Of a stretch of 64,000 nt of DNA, positions 53,236-63,383 are shown piece by piece. The stretch comes from Corynebacterium timonense (GTDB lineage: Bacteria > Actinomycetota > Actinomycetes > Mycobacteriales > Mycobacteriaceae): assembly GCF_900105305.1 (NCBI RefSeq), contig NZ_LT629765.1, positions 2,418,001 to 2,482,000 of the forward strand, written 5' to 3'. Each line of letters opens with the position of its first letter. Within the stretch, counting starts at the first letter, position 1. The notes beneath the pieces are model-generated. The model was given only the letters and a program-made list of their open reading frames with translations, ran no database searches and was not told the DNA's origin. Made by a program: the position numbers and the translations under genes.

Positions 53236-54708
53236 ATGCCGTACATCGCCGCCATTGACCAGGGGACGACCACGACGCGGGTTGTCGTGACCACCACCGC
53301 GGGCCGGGTCGTCTCCCAGGCCCAGTTCGAGCACGCCCAGATCATGCCGCGGCGGGGCTGGGTGGAGCACGACCCAGTAGAAATCTGGCGCAACACCCGC
53401 CGCGCGCTCGCCCAAGCACTGGCGGACAAAGACATTGACGAAAGCGACATCGCCGCGCTCGGCATCACCAACCAGCGCGAAACGGCGGTTGTGTGGGACA
53501 AGGCGACCGGCACACCGGTCTACAACGCGATCGTCTGGCAGGACACCCGCACCAACCACGACGGCGACGTTACCCGCTACCTCAAGAAGACGGGCCTTTT
53601 GCACAACTCGTACCCGGCGGGCCCGAAGTGGGCGTGGATCTTGGACAACGTCGAGGGCGCGCGCGAGCGGGCGGAGCGCGGCGAGCTGCTCGCGGGCACG
53701 ATCGACACCTGGCTGATCTGGAACCTCACCGGCGGGGCGAAGGAGCCGGACACGGCGGTGCACTTCACGGACGTGACCAACGCTAGCCGCACGCTGTTGA
53801 TGGACCTGAACACCCTGGACTGGGACGAGGCGCTGTGCTCCGAGATTGGGGTGCCGCGGGCGATTCTGCCGGAGATTCGGGCGTCGATAGGCGAGTTCGC
53901 GCGCGTGCGTCACCGCGGCCCCTTCGCAAACACGCCGATCACGGGGGTGCTCGGCGACCAGCAGGCGGCGCTCTACGGGCAGGGGTGCCTGGGCGAGGGC
54001 GATGCGAAGATGACGTACGGAACGGGTCTGTTCATGCTGCTCAACACGGGTGGCGAGGTGCAGTACAGCGACAACGGGATGCTCAGCACCGTGGCCTACC
54101 AGCGCGCCGGTCAGGCGCCGGTGTACGCGTTGGAGGGCTCGGTGGCCGTGGGTGGCTCGCTCATCCAGTGGCTGCGCGACCAGCTGGGCATCCTGCGCAC
54201 GGCGGCCGAGTCGGAGACGCTCTCCCGCCAGGTCGACGACAGCGCCGGGGTGGTCATCGTCCCGGCGTTTTCCGGCCTGTTCGCCCCGCGTTGGCGGCCG
54301 GACGCGCGCGGGGTCATCACCGGGCTGACGCGCTTTACCGACAGGCGCCACATCGCCCGCGCCGCGCTGGAGGCCACGTGCCTGCAAACGCTCGAGGTGG
54401 TCAGGGCGATGGAGCAGGACGCGGGGATGGGCATCGACGAGTTGCGCGTCGACGGCGGCATGACCGACAACGACCTGCTCATGCAGATGCAGGCGGACGT
54501 TCTCGGTGCGCTCGTGGTGCGCCCGGGAAACATCGAGACGACGGTGATGGGCGCGGCCTCGGCGGCGGGGGTTGGGGCATCGCTTATCGAGGCCCCCCTG
54601 CCCCTCGGGGAGTCCACCCGCTGGGAGCCCGCGATGGACGGCACCGAGCGCGATGGCCTCGTTGCGGCGTGGCAGGACGCGGTGCAGCGTTCTTACGGGT
54701 TGGGGTAG
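53236..54708 (+). CDS. glpK: glycerol kinase
   Basis: A 490-residue FGGY kinase that phosphorylates glycerol. It starts [13 protein letters not shown], with G-W-V-E-H-D-P, then F-M-L-L-N-T-G and late G-G-M-T-D-N-D. FGGY signatures [10 protein letters not shown] and the I-T-N-Q-R-E-T substrate block are present. ATG 53236 begins the conserved fold. The FCD-type GntR gene starts four bases after the stop. Confidence 0.95.
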   Translation: MPYIAAIDQGTTTTRVVVTTTAGRVVSQAQFEHAQIMPRRGWVEHDPVEIWRNTRRALAQALADKDIDESDIAALGITNQRETAVVWDKATGTPVYNAIVWQDTRTNHDGDVTRYLKKTGLLHNSYPAGPKWAWILDNVEGARERAERGELLAGTIDTWLIWNLTGGAKEPDTAVHFTDVTNASRTLLMDLNTLDWDEALCSEIGVPRAILPEIRASIGEFARVRHRGPFANTPITGVLGDQQAALYGQGCLGEGDAKMTYGTGLFMLLNTGGEVQYSDNGMLSTVAYQRAGQAPVYALEGSVAVGGSLIQWLRDQLGILRTAAESETLSRQVDDSAGVVIVPAFSGLFAPRWRPDARGVITGLTRFTDRRHIARAALEATCLQTLEVVRAMEQDAGMGIDELRVDGGMTDNDLLMQMQADVLGALVVRPGNIETTVMGAASAAGVGASLIEAPLPLGESTRWEPAMDGTERDGLVAAWQDAVQRSYGLG

Positions 54709-54711
54709 GCG

Positions 54712-55407
54712 ATGCGGGCATACGACACGGTGATGGCGTGGGTGACGTCGCGCCTGCGCAGCGGTGAGCTCAGCATCGGCGACCACCTGCCCAGCGAGCG
54801 CGCGCTCGCTGAGGAGCTGGGCGTGTCGCGCAACTCTCTGCGCGAGGCGTTGCGCGTACTCGAGGCAATGGGGATGTTGCAGTCCGCCACCGGCTCCGGC
54901 CCGCGCTCGGGCACGGTGCTCACCGCCGCGCCGGAGCAGGCCCTCGGCCTCGCGCTGAGCCTGCAGCTGGCCAGCAGCCAGGTCGCGCCAGAGCACGTCT
55001 TCCGCGTCCGGCTGCTGCTCGAGTGCGCAGCGATGCGCAGCAGCGACCCCGCCACGCTCGACCTGGAGCATGTGCGGGGCATCCTCGAGCAGATGGATCA
55101 GCCCGACCTGAGCATCGAGGGCTTTTTGCTTCTCGACGCCCAGTTCCACGTCGCCCTCTCCCGCGCCGCCTCGAACCCCCTCCTGAGCGCACTCATGGGC
55201 GCGCTGCGCCGGGCGATTTCAGATCACACCGTGGAGCTCTCGCGCTCCCTGCCCGACTGGCCAGCGACGGCGCGACGGCTGCGCCGCGAGCACGCCGAGA
55301 TTCTTGAGGCGCTGCTCTCCGCCGGCGGCGACGAGGCTGCTGGCCTCCTGGAACGCCACATCGTCGGCTACTACGAGGAGACTCACCGGCCCAGGCCGGA
55401 AATGTGA
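54712..55407 (+). CDS. FadR-type GntR regulator with FCD domain
   Basis: A 231-residue regulator. The winged helix includes L-P-S-E-R-A-L-A-E-E-L-G-V-S-R-N-S-L-R-E-A-L-R-V-L. The FCD effector domain holds the Asp/His metal ligands (D-A-Q-F-H, then R-R-E-H and L-E-R-H). It is co-directional with glpK and just precedes the MHS transporter gene, whose promoter carries a fitting operator. It likely regulates that transporter in response to a carboxylate. Confidence 0.9.
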   Translation: MRAYDTVMAWVTSRLRSGELSIGDHLPSERALAEELGVSRNSLREALRVLEAMGMLQSATGSGPRSGTVLTAAPEQALGLALSLQLASSQVAPEHVFRVRLLLECAAMRSSDPATLDLEHVRGILEQMDQPDLSIEGFLLLDAQFHVALSRAASNPLLSALMGALRRAISDHTVELSRSLPDWPATARRLRREHAEILEALLSAGGDEAAGLLERHIVGYYEETHRPRPEM

Positions 55408-55443
55408 CGGATCTCCCGTTGACTTTCTCGCCGACGGGAAGTA

Positions 55444-55488
55444 TTGACAGCGAAACCTCCGTTCGCTACGTTCTGTGGTTCAACCACA
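55444..55488 (+). promoter_or_regulatory. promoter with overlapping GntR-type operator for the MHS gene
   Basis: -35 TTGACA (55444-55449), 17-base spacer, -10 TACGTT (55467-55472). The palindrome TGTGGTTCAACCACA (55474-55488) follows at once, covering the expected transcription start. It contains the G-T/A-C arms typical of FadR-type sites. Binding there would block transcription; the upstream FCD regulator is the natural candidate. Confidence 0.75.
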
Positions 55489-55569
55489 TGGTAGGGCCAC
55501 ATCGTGACGAGCGACACGCCCTGGCGTGTGGTGTCTTCGCCCCACTGATCCCGACACAAGGAGAATGCA

Positions 55570-56892
55570 ATGGTGACAACTCACCCCACGCCTGCCTCGT
55601 CGCAGGCGGCCCCGCCGAAACTGAACTGGCGCGTCATCGTTGGCAGCCTCAGCGGCAGCACCGTGGAATGGTTCGACTTCCTCGTCTACGGAACCGTGGC
55701 CGTCCTGGTGTTCAACCACACCTTTTTCGTGACCGACAGCGAGTTCCTTTCCACCATGTTCTCCATGGCATCGTTCGCGCTCACCTTCTTCTTCCGCCCC
55801 ATCGGCGGCATGATCTTCGCCCACATCGGCGACCACATCGGACGAAAGAAAACCCTCTTCATCACCCTCATGCTCATGGGCGGCGGCACGGTCCTCATCG
55901 GCCTGACTCCCGATTACAACAGCATCGGTATCGCTGCCCCGCTCCTGCTCATCTTCTTCCGCATCCTGCAGGGCATTGGCATCGGCGGCGAGTGGGGCGG
56001 CGCGCTGCTGCTGGCCTACGAGTACGCGCCGAAGAAGCACCGCGGCCTCTACGGCGCCATCCCCCAGATGGGCATCAGCCTGGGTATGCTGCTCTCCGCC
56101 GGGTTCGTCGCCCTGCTCGCCCTGATGCCCACCGAGGCCTTTATGAGCTGGGGGTGGCGCATCCCCTTCGTCAGCAGCGTCGTCCTCGTCGGCATCGGCA
56201 TGTTCGTGCGCAGCAAACTGGAGGAAACACCCGACTTTCAGAAGGTGAAGGACTCGGGGGCTGTGGTCAGGCTGCCCATCGCTGTGGTCATGCGCGACCA
56301 CTGGCGCGCCGTGCTCGTCTCCATCGGCGCCAAGGCCGCCGAGACTGGGCCGTTCTACATCTTTGGCACGTACATCATCGCCTACGCCACCGGCGTGCTC
56401 GACGCCCGCCGCGACATCGTGCTCAACGCGGTCGCCGCTGCCGCGCTCGTGGCCACGATCTGGATGCCCATCTTCGGGGAGATCTCCGATCGCGTTCCCC
56501 GCGCCACCCTGTACCGCATCGTCACTGTGCTCACCATCCTTTACGCATTCCCCTACTACATCGTGCTGAACAGCGGCACCACCACCGCGCTGTTTACCAC
56601 CACCATCGTCGGCTTCGGCCTGTTGTGGGGCAGCGTCAACGCCATCCTCGGCACCATGATCGCCGAGAGCTTCAGCCCTGAGATCCGTTACTCGGGCGCC
56701 ACCCTCGGCTACCAGCTCGGCGCCGCGGTCTTCGGCGGCACCGCGCCGCTCATCGCCACGGCGCTCAAAGAATGGTCCGGCGGCGAGTGGTGGCCCATCA
56801 GCGTCTACGTCATCGCCTGTGCAACCCTGGGGTTCATCGCCTCCTTCTTTGTTACCCGTGTCGCGCACGTGGAGGAGCGCGCCGAGGCGTAG
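55570..56892 (+). CDS. MHS-family MFS transporter
   Basis: A 440-residue transporter of the same branch as the one at 267-1691. It has F-R-P-I-G-G-M-I-F-A-H-I-G-D-H-I-G-R-K, then G-G-E-W-G-G-A-L-L-L. About 12 membrane helices. Start ATG 55570 has AAGGAG nine bases upstream. The promoter, operator and adjacent regulator suggest substrate-induced uptake of an organic acid. Confidence 0.92.
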   Translation: MVTTHPTPASSQAAPPKLNWRVIVGSLSGSTVEWFDFLVYGTVAVLVFNHTFFVTDSEFLSTMFSMASFALTFFFRPIGGMIFAHIGDHIGRKKTLFITLMLMGGGTVLIGLTPDYNSIGIAAPLLLIFFRILQGIGIGGEWGGALLLAYEYAPKKHRGLYGAIPQMGISLGMLLSAGFVALLALMPTEAFMSWGWRIPFVSSVVLVGIGMFVRSKLEETPDFQKVKDSGAVVRLPIAVVMRDHWRAVLVSIGAKAAETGPFYIFGTYIIAYATGVLDARRDIVLNAVAAAALVATIWMPIFGEISDRVPRATLYRIVTVLTILYAFPYYIVLNSGTTTALFTTTIVGFGLLWGSVNAILGTMIAESFSPEIRYSGATLGYQLGAAVFGGTAPLIATALKEWSGGEWWPISVYVIACATLGFIASFFVTRVAHVEERAEA

Positions 56893-56912
56893 CGCCCGCG
56901 CGGCTTCGCACT

Positions 56913-56977
56913 AAAAACGGAACTCCCAATAACCACGATTTCCCGCGAGCGGGGTGGTTATTGGGAGTTCTGTTTTT
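56913..56977. terminator. bidirectional terminator
   Basis: A perfect 16-bp stem (AACTCCCAATAACCAC with its complement) flanked by AAAAA on the left and TTTTT on the right. It serves both the MHS gene and the convergent amidase gene. Confidence 0.92.
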
Positions 56978-56997
56978 AGGGTGTGGCGGGGCCGCGC

Positions 56998-58815
56998 CTA
57001 CTCCACGTCGATGTTGACGGTGTTTTCCTGTGGGTCGTAGGAGATGTGCCCGCCCTGGAAGTCCACGCGCACGATGTCGCTGAAGGGCGAGTACTCGTCG
57101 GAGGTGGGCAGGCCGAGGGGGCCGCCGTCGGCACCCTGCTGCAGCCAGGCGTCCGCGATCTTGCCGGCGAGGGTGCGGATGGTGCCCTGGCTGTCCTTGA
57201 TACCGATGCCGTTTTCGAAGAAGGCGTAGCTGCTCCCGCCGACGCCGGCGGTGCCGGTGAGGTTGCCCAAAAGCGGCTGGAAGCGCTCCCAGGTCTCGGC
57301 GGCTTCGCCGTTGCCGGTGAACTCAAGGATGGGCCCGATGAAGGGGGTGATCTTGTCGACGGTCAGGCCGGGCAGAAGCTCGATCCCGCCGACGGTCTCC
57401 GAGGAGCTGGGCAGCAGGGCGTACTGCGCTGCAAAGAGGATGAGCACGCCCGCGAGGGTGCCGGCCGCGAGGGCGATGGCGACAGGGTCGCCGTTGGCCA
57501 GGCCGGTGAGGTCGAGCTGCTTCAGGGCGGGAGCCCCGGAGCTCGTGACGTTTGTGGTGCCCCCGTCGGGGTTGGTAATGCTCCCGGACTGGCGGCCCGG
57601 TGCCGAGGCGCCGGGTTGTACGGCGTTGGCTTTCTCCGCGGCGATGGTGCGGATGGTGCCCATCTCGTTGTAGAGGAAGTCACCGGGGCAGGCGTTGAAG
57701 TGGAAGTCGCGGTGGGCGTTGATGTTGGCGAAGTAGGCCCCCTGCCCGGCGGCGTAGCGGCTGCCGCCGAAGTTGAACTCGGCGACGTGATAATCGCGGC
57801 CGAGCGGGTCGAAGCCCGCGGTAGCGGCCTTCCAGCCGATGATCTCGCCCATGGCGCGTACACCCTCGACGGTCGGGGAGACCTTGTCGTAGTTGCCCAG
57901 CATGGATACGCCCCAGGTGTTCTGGTTGAAGCCGCCGACGTGGGCGCCTTGAACCGCCCTATCGAGGCCGCCGGTTCGGCCCTCGTAGATGTTGCCGTAC
58001 TTATCCACGAGCGCGTTATAGCCCACGTCGCCCCAGCCGAGCTTGTTGGCGTGGTAGTCCCAGATGCCGCGGACGATGCCGGGAGCCTGGGCCTCGGTGT
58101 AGTTGTTGGAACCCGCGGTGTGGTGCACGGTCGCGGCGGTCACGGGCTCGGTGTAGGTGGGGGTGTTGCTGTAGCCGGCGCCCCACGCGGCGCGCGAGAT
58201 GACCGGGGGCATGCCCTGGGTGTAGGTCTCGGCGACGGGCTCGATCGCGCCCTGGGCGGTGCCTTCGCCGCCGTCGAGGAAGACGGCCTCGATGTCGTTG
58301 GCGGTGGTGGGGGCGTCGGAGTCCGTGCGCCCCCCGTCGAGGAGGTCGACGTTGGCGGTGGAGACCTGGATGCGGGTGGTGGGTTCGACGTAGATCGGCT
58401 CGGTGCCGAACTTCGGGCTGGTGGGCACGGAGTCCGCGTGATCCATCTCGAACCACTCGGACCACGTGCCGTCGGCGCGCTCGGAGCGGACGAAGGCCGC
58501 GATGTCGCGCTCGCCTTCCCAGGTGAGGCCGACCATGCTAAAGGGGGTCTCGCTGGTGAACTCCTTCACCACGCGGCGTTCTTCCGCGACCCCGCCCTGG
58601 GTCTGGATGGCGGCGTCGTCGATGGTCACGTCGGCGCCGTCAGCGAAGGACGTGGTGGAGGAGGCAACCTCGATCGCGCCCTGCCCTTCGGACTGGACGT
58701 GGAGGATGCGGGTGCCGCCGATAGCTGTGACGGCAACGAGGGCTGCCGAAACGAGGGCAGCAATGACGGGGTTCGCCCGCCGGGGGGAGCTAGCAAGTCG
58801 TCGTCGTTGATGCAC
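56998..58815 (-). CDS. secreted N-acetylmuramoyl-L-alanine amidase with PGRP domain and LGFP end
   Basis: A 605-residue secreted or membrane-anchored protein. GTG 58815 lies six bases after AGGAGA and leads into a basic start and a hydrophobic signal (I-A-A-L-V-S-A-A-L-V-A-V). The PGRP/amidase domain (about residues 230-420) has zinc ligands in V-H-H-T-A-G, N-A-H-R-D and A-C-P-G. A second hydrophobic segment follows near 480. The end holds an LGFP repeat (G-P-L-G-L-P-T-S-D-E). It should cleave or bind peptidoglycan and tie it to the mycolate layer. It is divergent from glf. Confidence 0.92.
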   Translation of the reverse strand: MHQRRRLASSPRRANPVIAALVSAALVAVTAIGGTRILHVQSEGQGAIEVASSTTSFADGADVTIDDAAIQTQGGVAEERRVVKEFTSETPFSMVGLTWEGERDIAAFVRSERADGTWSEWFEMDHADSVPTSPKFGTEPIYVEPTTRIQVSTANVDLLDGGRTDSDAPTTANDIEAVFLDGGEGTAQGAIEPVAETYTQGMPPVISRAAWGAGYSNTPTYTEPVTAATVHHTAGSNNYTEAQAPGIVRGIWDYHANKLGWGDVGYNALVDKYGNIYEGRTGGLDRAVQGAHVGGFNQNTWGVSMLGNYDKVSPTVEGVRAMGEIIGWKAATAGFDPLGRDYHVAEFNFGGSRYAAGQGAYFANINAHRDFHFNACPGDFLYNEMGTIRTIAAEKANAVQPGASAPGRQSGSITNPDGGTTNVTSSGAPALKQLDLTGLANGDPVAIALAAGTLAGVLILFAAQYALLPSSSETVGGIELLPGLTVDKITPFIGPILEFTGNGEAAETWERFQPLLGNLTGTAGVGGSSYAFFENGIGIKDSQGTIRTLAGKIADAWLQQGADGGPLGLPTSDEYSPFSDIVRVDFQGGHISYDPQENTVNIDVE

Positions 58816-58846
58816 GGTAAATCTCCTGTGGCGCCTGTGAAGATAG

Positions 58847-60130
<1,284 letters not shown>

Positions 60131-60224
60131 GGGGTGGAATCGGTGAAACCCGACTATCCAGCTGGGTATCCGTCTGCATGGGGAGCCTATACGGACTATG
60201 TAGATTTGGTTCGGCCTGATTGGC

Positions 60225-60968
60225 ATGAGCGTGCGCGACGCCATCGACACCGTTGGCACGCACATCTGGCAGGCGGTGAAGGTGGGCGTGGTCCTGTCCG
60301 TCGTCGCGTTCGCGGTGCGCTTTGTCTGAATGTGGGTGCTGTACAAGATCAACCAGAAAAAGCACCACACAAACGTCTCCCCGCTGCGCCTGCAGGAGGT
60401 CTTGCTCATGGCGTGGGCGGGCATGCGCGGGCTGGTCACGCTGGCGCTCGTGCTGGCGATCCCGGCGTCGGCGACGAGCTACCACCACGAGCTCTCTGTC
60501 ATCGCGTTGACCGTGCTCACCTGCACGATGGTGGTGCCGGGGCTGTTGCTGCCGTGGCTCGTCGATAAGCTTGACCTGCAAAACGGCCCCGCCGGCGACA
60601 AGGCGCTCGGGGAGCTGAACCAGCGCGCCTTCGACGCGGCGCGCAAGGCGGTCCGCGAGCACGGCGAGGAGTACGCGCCGGAGGCGTACGCGATGATGCA
60701 GGAGCGCCTCGACTCGATCGCGGAGCAGCGCCTGCAGGACCCCGAGGGTTCGGAGGAACGCAAGGCTGCCTTCGACCGTGCCCGCGCGGGGGCTGCGCGG
60801 TTGCAGGAGGTCGCGTTGCGCGCTGCCAGCCGCGAACTGCAGCAGGCGCGCCGCGAGCGCAAGTATAACCCCGCGGACGTCGATGCGGTGATCGCGGACC
60901 TGGACCGCCTCATCCTCGCGCGCGACCGCAAGGCCCTCACCGCACCGAGTTCGATGCGGGAGAAGTAA
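60225..60968 (+). pseudogene. Na+/H+ antiporter (CPA1) C-terminal remnant
   Basis: Only the last part of a cation:proton antiporter remains: A-V-R-F-V then, after an in-frame TGA at 60327-60329 where Trp is expected, M-W-V-L-Y-K-I-N-Q-K-K. A membrane end follows (A-W-A-G-M-R-G-L-V-T-L-A-L) and then a 130-residue helical cytoplasmic tail. The N-terminal ten or so helices are missing. An internal start at 60330 could give a 212-residue product but not a transporter. Confidence 0.75.
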
Positions 60969-61007
60969 GGGGCCTTTGCCTATCGACGAGCCTCTGGCCC
61001 GACCCGT

Positions 61008-61092
61008 TTCCCAAATGCCAAGTAAACCGCTTTCAAAACGCCAAGTGGTCTGTTTTCAAAACGCCAAGCAAGCCCCTTTCAAAACGCCATGT
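61008..61092 (+). repeat. four direct repeats, 23-bp period, before the DUF4143 gene
   Basis: Units at 61008, 61031, 61054 and 61077 are versions of TTTCAAAACGCCAAGT. The first reads TTCCCAAATGCCAAGT and the last ends CCATGT. The unit start-to-start distance is 23 bases each time, about two helical turns, so a protein could bind one face of the DNA. The array ends about 30 bases before the ATPase start. Confidence 0.85.
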
Positions 61093-61122
61093 AGGTGCTC
61101 GTAGCTGCTACTATGCTGCCAT

Positions 61123-62343
61123 ATGGTGAACGGGTATATTCCTCGATTGGCGGATGCCGAATTGGAGCGATCGCTCCGCAGACAGGGTGGTGTCCTTATA
61201 CAGGGGCCGAAAGGCTGTGGGAAAACAGAGACGGCGAAACAGCAAGCAGCGAGTTTTCTTGATGTAGAGACTGATCCCGGAGTCACCCTCGCTATGGATA
61301 ATGACCCGCGGCTACTGCTTGAAGGTGCCACACCGCGACTCATCGACGAATGGCAGTTGCAGCCGAGATTGTGGGATTTCGCGCGGCACGTTATTGATGA
61401 ACGTCAGGCGAAGGGGCAGTTCATCTTCACCGGGTCCACGGCCCCTGGGGCGGACGCGACGAGCCACTCGGGTGCGGGCCGGTTCGCGCGAATGACGATG
61501 TCGACTATGACCCTCTTTGAAACCGGGGAATCGGATGGGTCGGTTTCACTTGCCGCTGCGGTTGCAGGTGACCCATTGCCGTTTTCGACACCGGACTTAA
61601 CACTGCCTCAATTGGCGGAACGCGTGTGCCGGGGCGGCCTTCCTTACAACGTTGGTCTCCCGACTGATGATTCGTTGGAGAACGTCCGGGAATACGTGCA
61701 AACCGTTGCGGACGTGGACATCCACACAGTTGGCGGCGTGAATCGTGATTCAGAGCGAGTGCGGAGAATGATCCGTTCGTTAGCTCGTGGTGTGGGCACC
61801 GAACTGGAGCTGCAAACCATCGCCACAGATTCAGATACCTCACGGGAAACAACACGCGACTATCTCGACGCTCTTGCGAGGATCTTCGTCTCCGTGGATC
61901 AGCCTGCTTGGTTCACGCACTTACGTTCCAAGGCGACGTTGAGGAAGGCACCGAAACGCCATCTCGCTGATCCCTGCTTTGCTATGGCAGCGTTGGACCG
62001 AGGGCCTGAGCATCTACTTCGGGATCCCGCTTACTTCGGCCAACTCTTTGAGTCATTAGTGGTGCACGAACTTCGTGCGCTAACTGGAAGAACGGTGTAC
62101 CACGCTCGGCTAAACACGAAACTAGAGGTCGACGCTGTCGCGAACGTTGGCGGCCGAGACGTGCTTGTTGAAGTGAAGTTGGGCTACACCCCGGAGGTGA
62201 TTGAGCATGCAGCCGGCACACTCAAGCGGTTTGCAGGGCACCTTGAGGACGACCCAGCCGTGGTGGTCATCACCTCGGGAGGACCCGCACTACGCCGGAG
62301 CGACGGGGTTGCAGTAATTCCTATTGGGGCTTTGGGTCCGTAG
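61123..62343 (+). CDS. AAA ATPase with DUF4143 domain
   Basis: A 406-residue protein. Walker A is Q-G-P-K-G-C-G-K-T, Walker B R-L-I-D-E-W-Q, with sensor F-T-G-S-T-A-P. The C-terminal DUF4143 region ends with a nuclease-like E-V-D-A-V-A plus V-L-V-E-V-K-L-G pair (E-x-K). Such proteins are common, often in variable regions, and their function is unknown. The repeat array in its promoter hints at autoregulation. Convergent with the Abi-type gene. Confidence 0.85.
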   Translation: MVNGYIPRLADAELERSLRRQGGVLIQGPKGCGKTETAKQQAASFLDVETDPGVTLAMDNDPRLLLEGATPRLIDEWQLQPRLWDFARHVIDERQAKGQFIFTGSTAPGADATSHSGAGRFARMTMSTMTLFETGESDGSVSLAAAVAGDPLPFSTPDLTLPQLAERVCRGGLPYNVGLPTDDSLENVREYVQTVADVDIHTVGGVNRDSERVRRMIRSLARGVGTELELQTIATDSDTSRETTRDYLDALARIFVSVDQPAWFTHLRSKATLRKAPKRHLADPCFAMAALDRGPEHLLRDPAYFGQLFESLVVHELRALTGRTVYHARLNTKLEVDAVANVGGRDVLVEVKLGYTPEVIEHAAGTLKRFAGHLEDDPAVVVITSGGPALRRSDGVAVIPIGALGP

Positions 62344-62367
62344 CAAAAACGCACGGCGCACCGCACG

Positions 62368-63300
62368 TTAGAAGGGAGGTAACCCAAGTGTGGCCTTTAG
62401 CTGCCGCAGCTGCTCAGCTTCCTCAGCATTTCGGTGTTCAATCTGCTGTTGGAAGGCTGCATCCAGGCGTTGTCTCGTGACGAGGTCGTCCCATGCTCGT
62501 TCGGGGTGAAGGGGTACCGAGGCTTTACACGCTTCTACTGTTTCTTTCACGAGTTCCTCGATGTCTGGGATGGGATCAATGACCCGCAGGCTGGCCAGAA
62601 TCGAGGATGGATCTGCATGAAGATTGCCGAATTTGTCGGTGTAAAGACCTTGAAAGACACCCTCGCGATAACCGACTGGCCAGTCCTTGATTGAGTCGGA
62701 TCTCGCACAATCTTCGACACCATCGCCCCAAACTACGAACGTTCCCTGCATGCCGCGTCTTGCGACCGCAAGTCCAATCTCTCTCTGCTGCTGTGGCCCG
62801 AGCTTGTCGAGGTTGGCGTCCAACAGCCGATTGACCAGCAGCCCACGGGTGAAAGTGTTGTTTATCACTATCAAATCCCTGATAAGAACATCAGGCCGAC
62901 CTTCTGCGAATTTGTCGATACGTGGAAGCGCCCAGTGAATCCATGAAAAGGCAATTGCGGAAAGAACCTCAACTGTGTCGGGCTTAATGTCGGGCAAGAT
63001 AGTTCGGCCGTGCCCAGAGCCAGATTGGTTTCGTATCTCGTCTAAGGAAAGAAACATCTTCCTTGCCTGCTCAAGGACATTTCTGGAGGGCCCCTTAACG
63101 TTGTGCCCCTCAATCGATTGATCGAGCAGTTTGGCGTGCGCTGATTGAAAAACTACAGGAAATGTCGTTTTGTTGTTCGGGGATTCCCCTCCTAGTTCCA
63201 GAACTGTTTTGGAGATGCTTTCAATCATCGTCTTGAGAGATCCGACTACATCCCCTAAATCCTCCGCTAGAACTGATCTATCGAACCGTTGCCGTTCCAA
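62368..63300 (-). CDS. abortive-infection family protein (Abi_C-like)
   Basis: A 310-residue soluble protein. The block L-D-E-I-R-N-Q-S-G-S-G-H-G-R (about residues 88-101) fits the conserved end of Abi_C domains. The region before it is helical, and the rest (residues 110-310) is alpha-helical with an acidic-basic C-terminus and no motif I can name. Its place next to a type I restriction gene supports a phage-defence role. Confidence 0.65.
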   Translation of the reverse strand: MERQRFDRSVLAEDLGDVVGSLKTMIESISKTVLELGGESPNNKTTFPVVFQSAHAKLLDQSIEGHNVKGPSRNVLEQARKMFLSLDEIRNQSGSGHGRTILPDIKPDTVEVLSAIAFSWIHWALPRIDKFAEGRPDVLIRDLIVINNTFTRGLLVNRLLDANLDKLGPQQQREIGLAVARRGMQGTFVVWGDGVEDCARSDSIKDWPVGYREGVFQGLYTDKFGNLHADPSSILASLRVIDPIPDIEELVKETVEACKASVPLHPERAWDDLVTRQRLDAAFQQQIEHRNAEEAEQLRQLKATLGLPPF

Positions 63301-63383
63301 AAGCAGTCCCTCCTAATTGCTATCGTCGAAATGCTGAGGGCGTTCGAAATCGACTTCGCGATACTTGAGCAGCATTGTTGTCA

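Noticed and set aside
52927..54708. A single long frame joining an IS256 transposase start to glycerol kinase
   Set aside because: The first 103 codons are the IS256 remnant with its usual frameshift, and GlpK has its own ATG at 53236 with a -10 element. The join is chance.
60134..60568. A 144-residue gene between glf and the antiporter remnant
   Set aside because: Most of it overlaps the antiporter-like frame in the wrong register, and the reading is Arg/His/Gly-rich without a motif.
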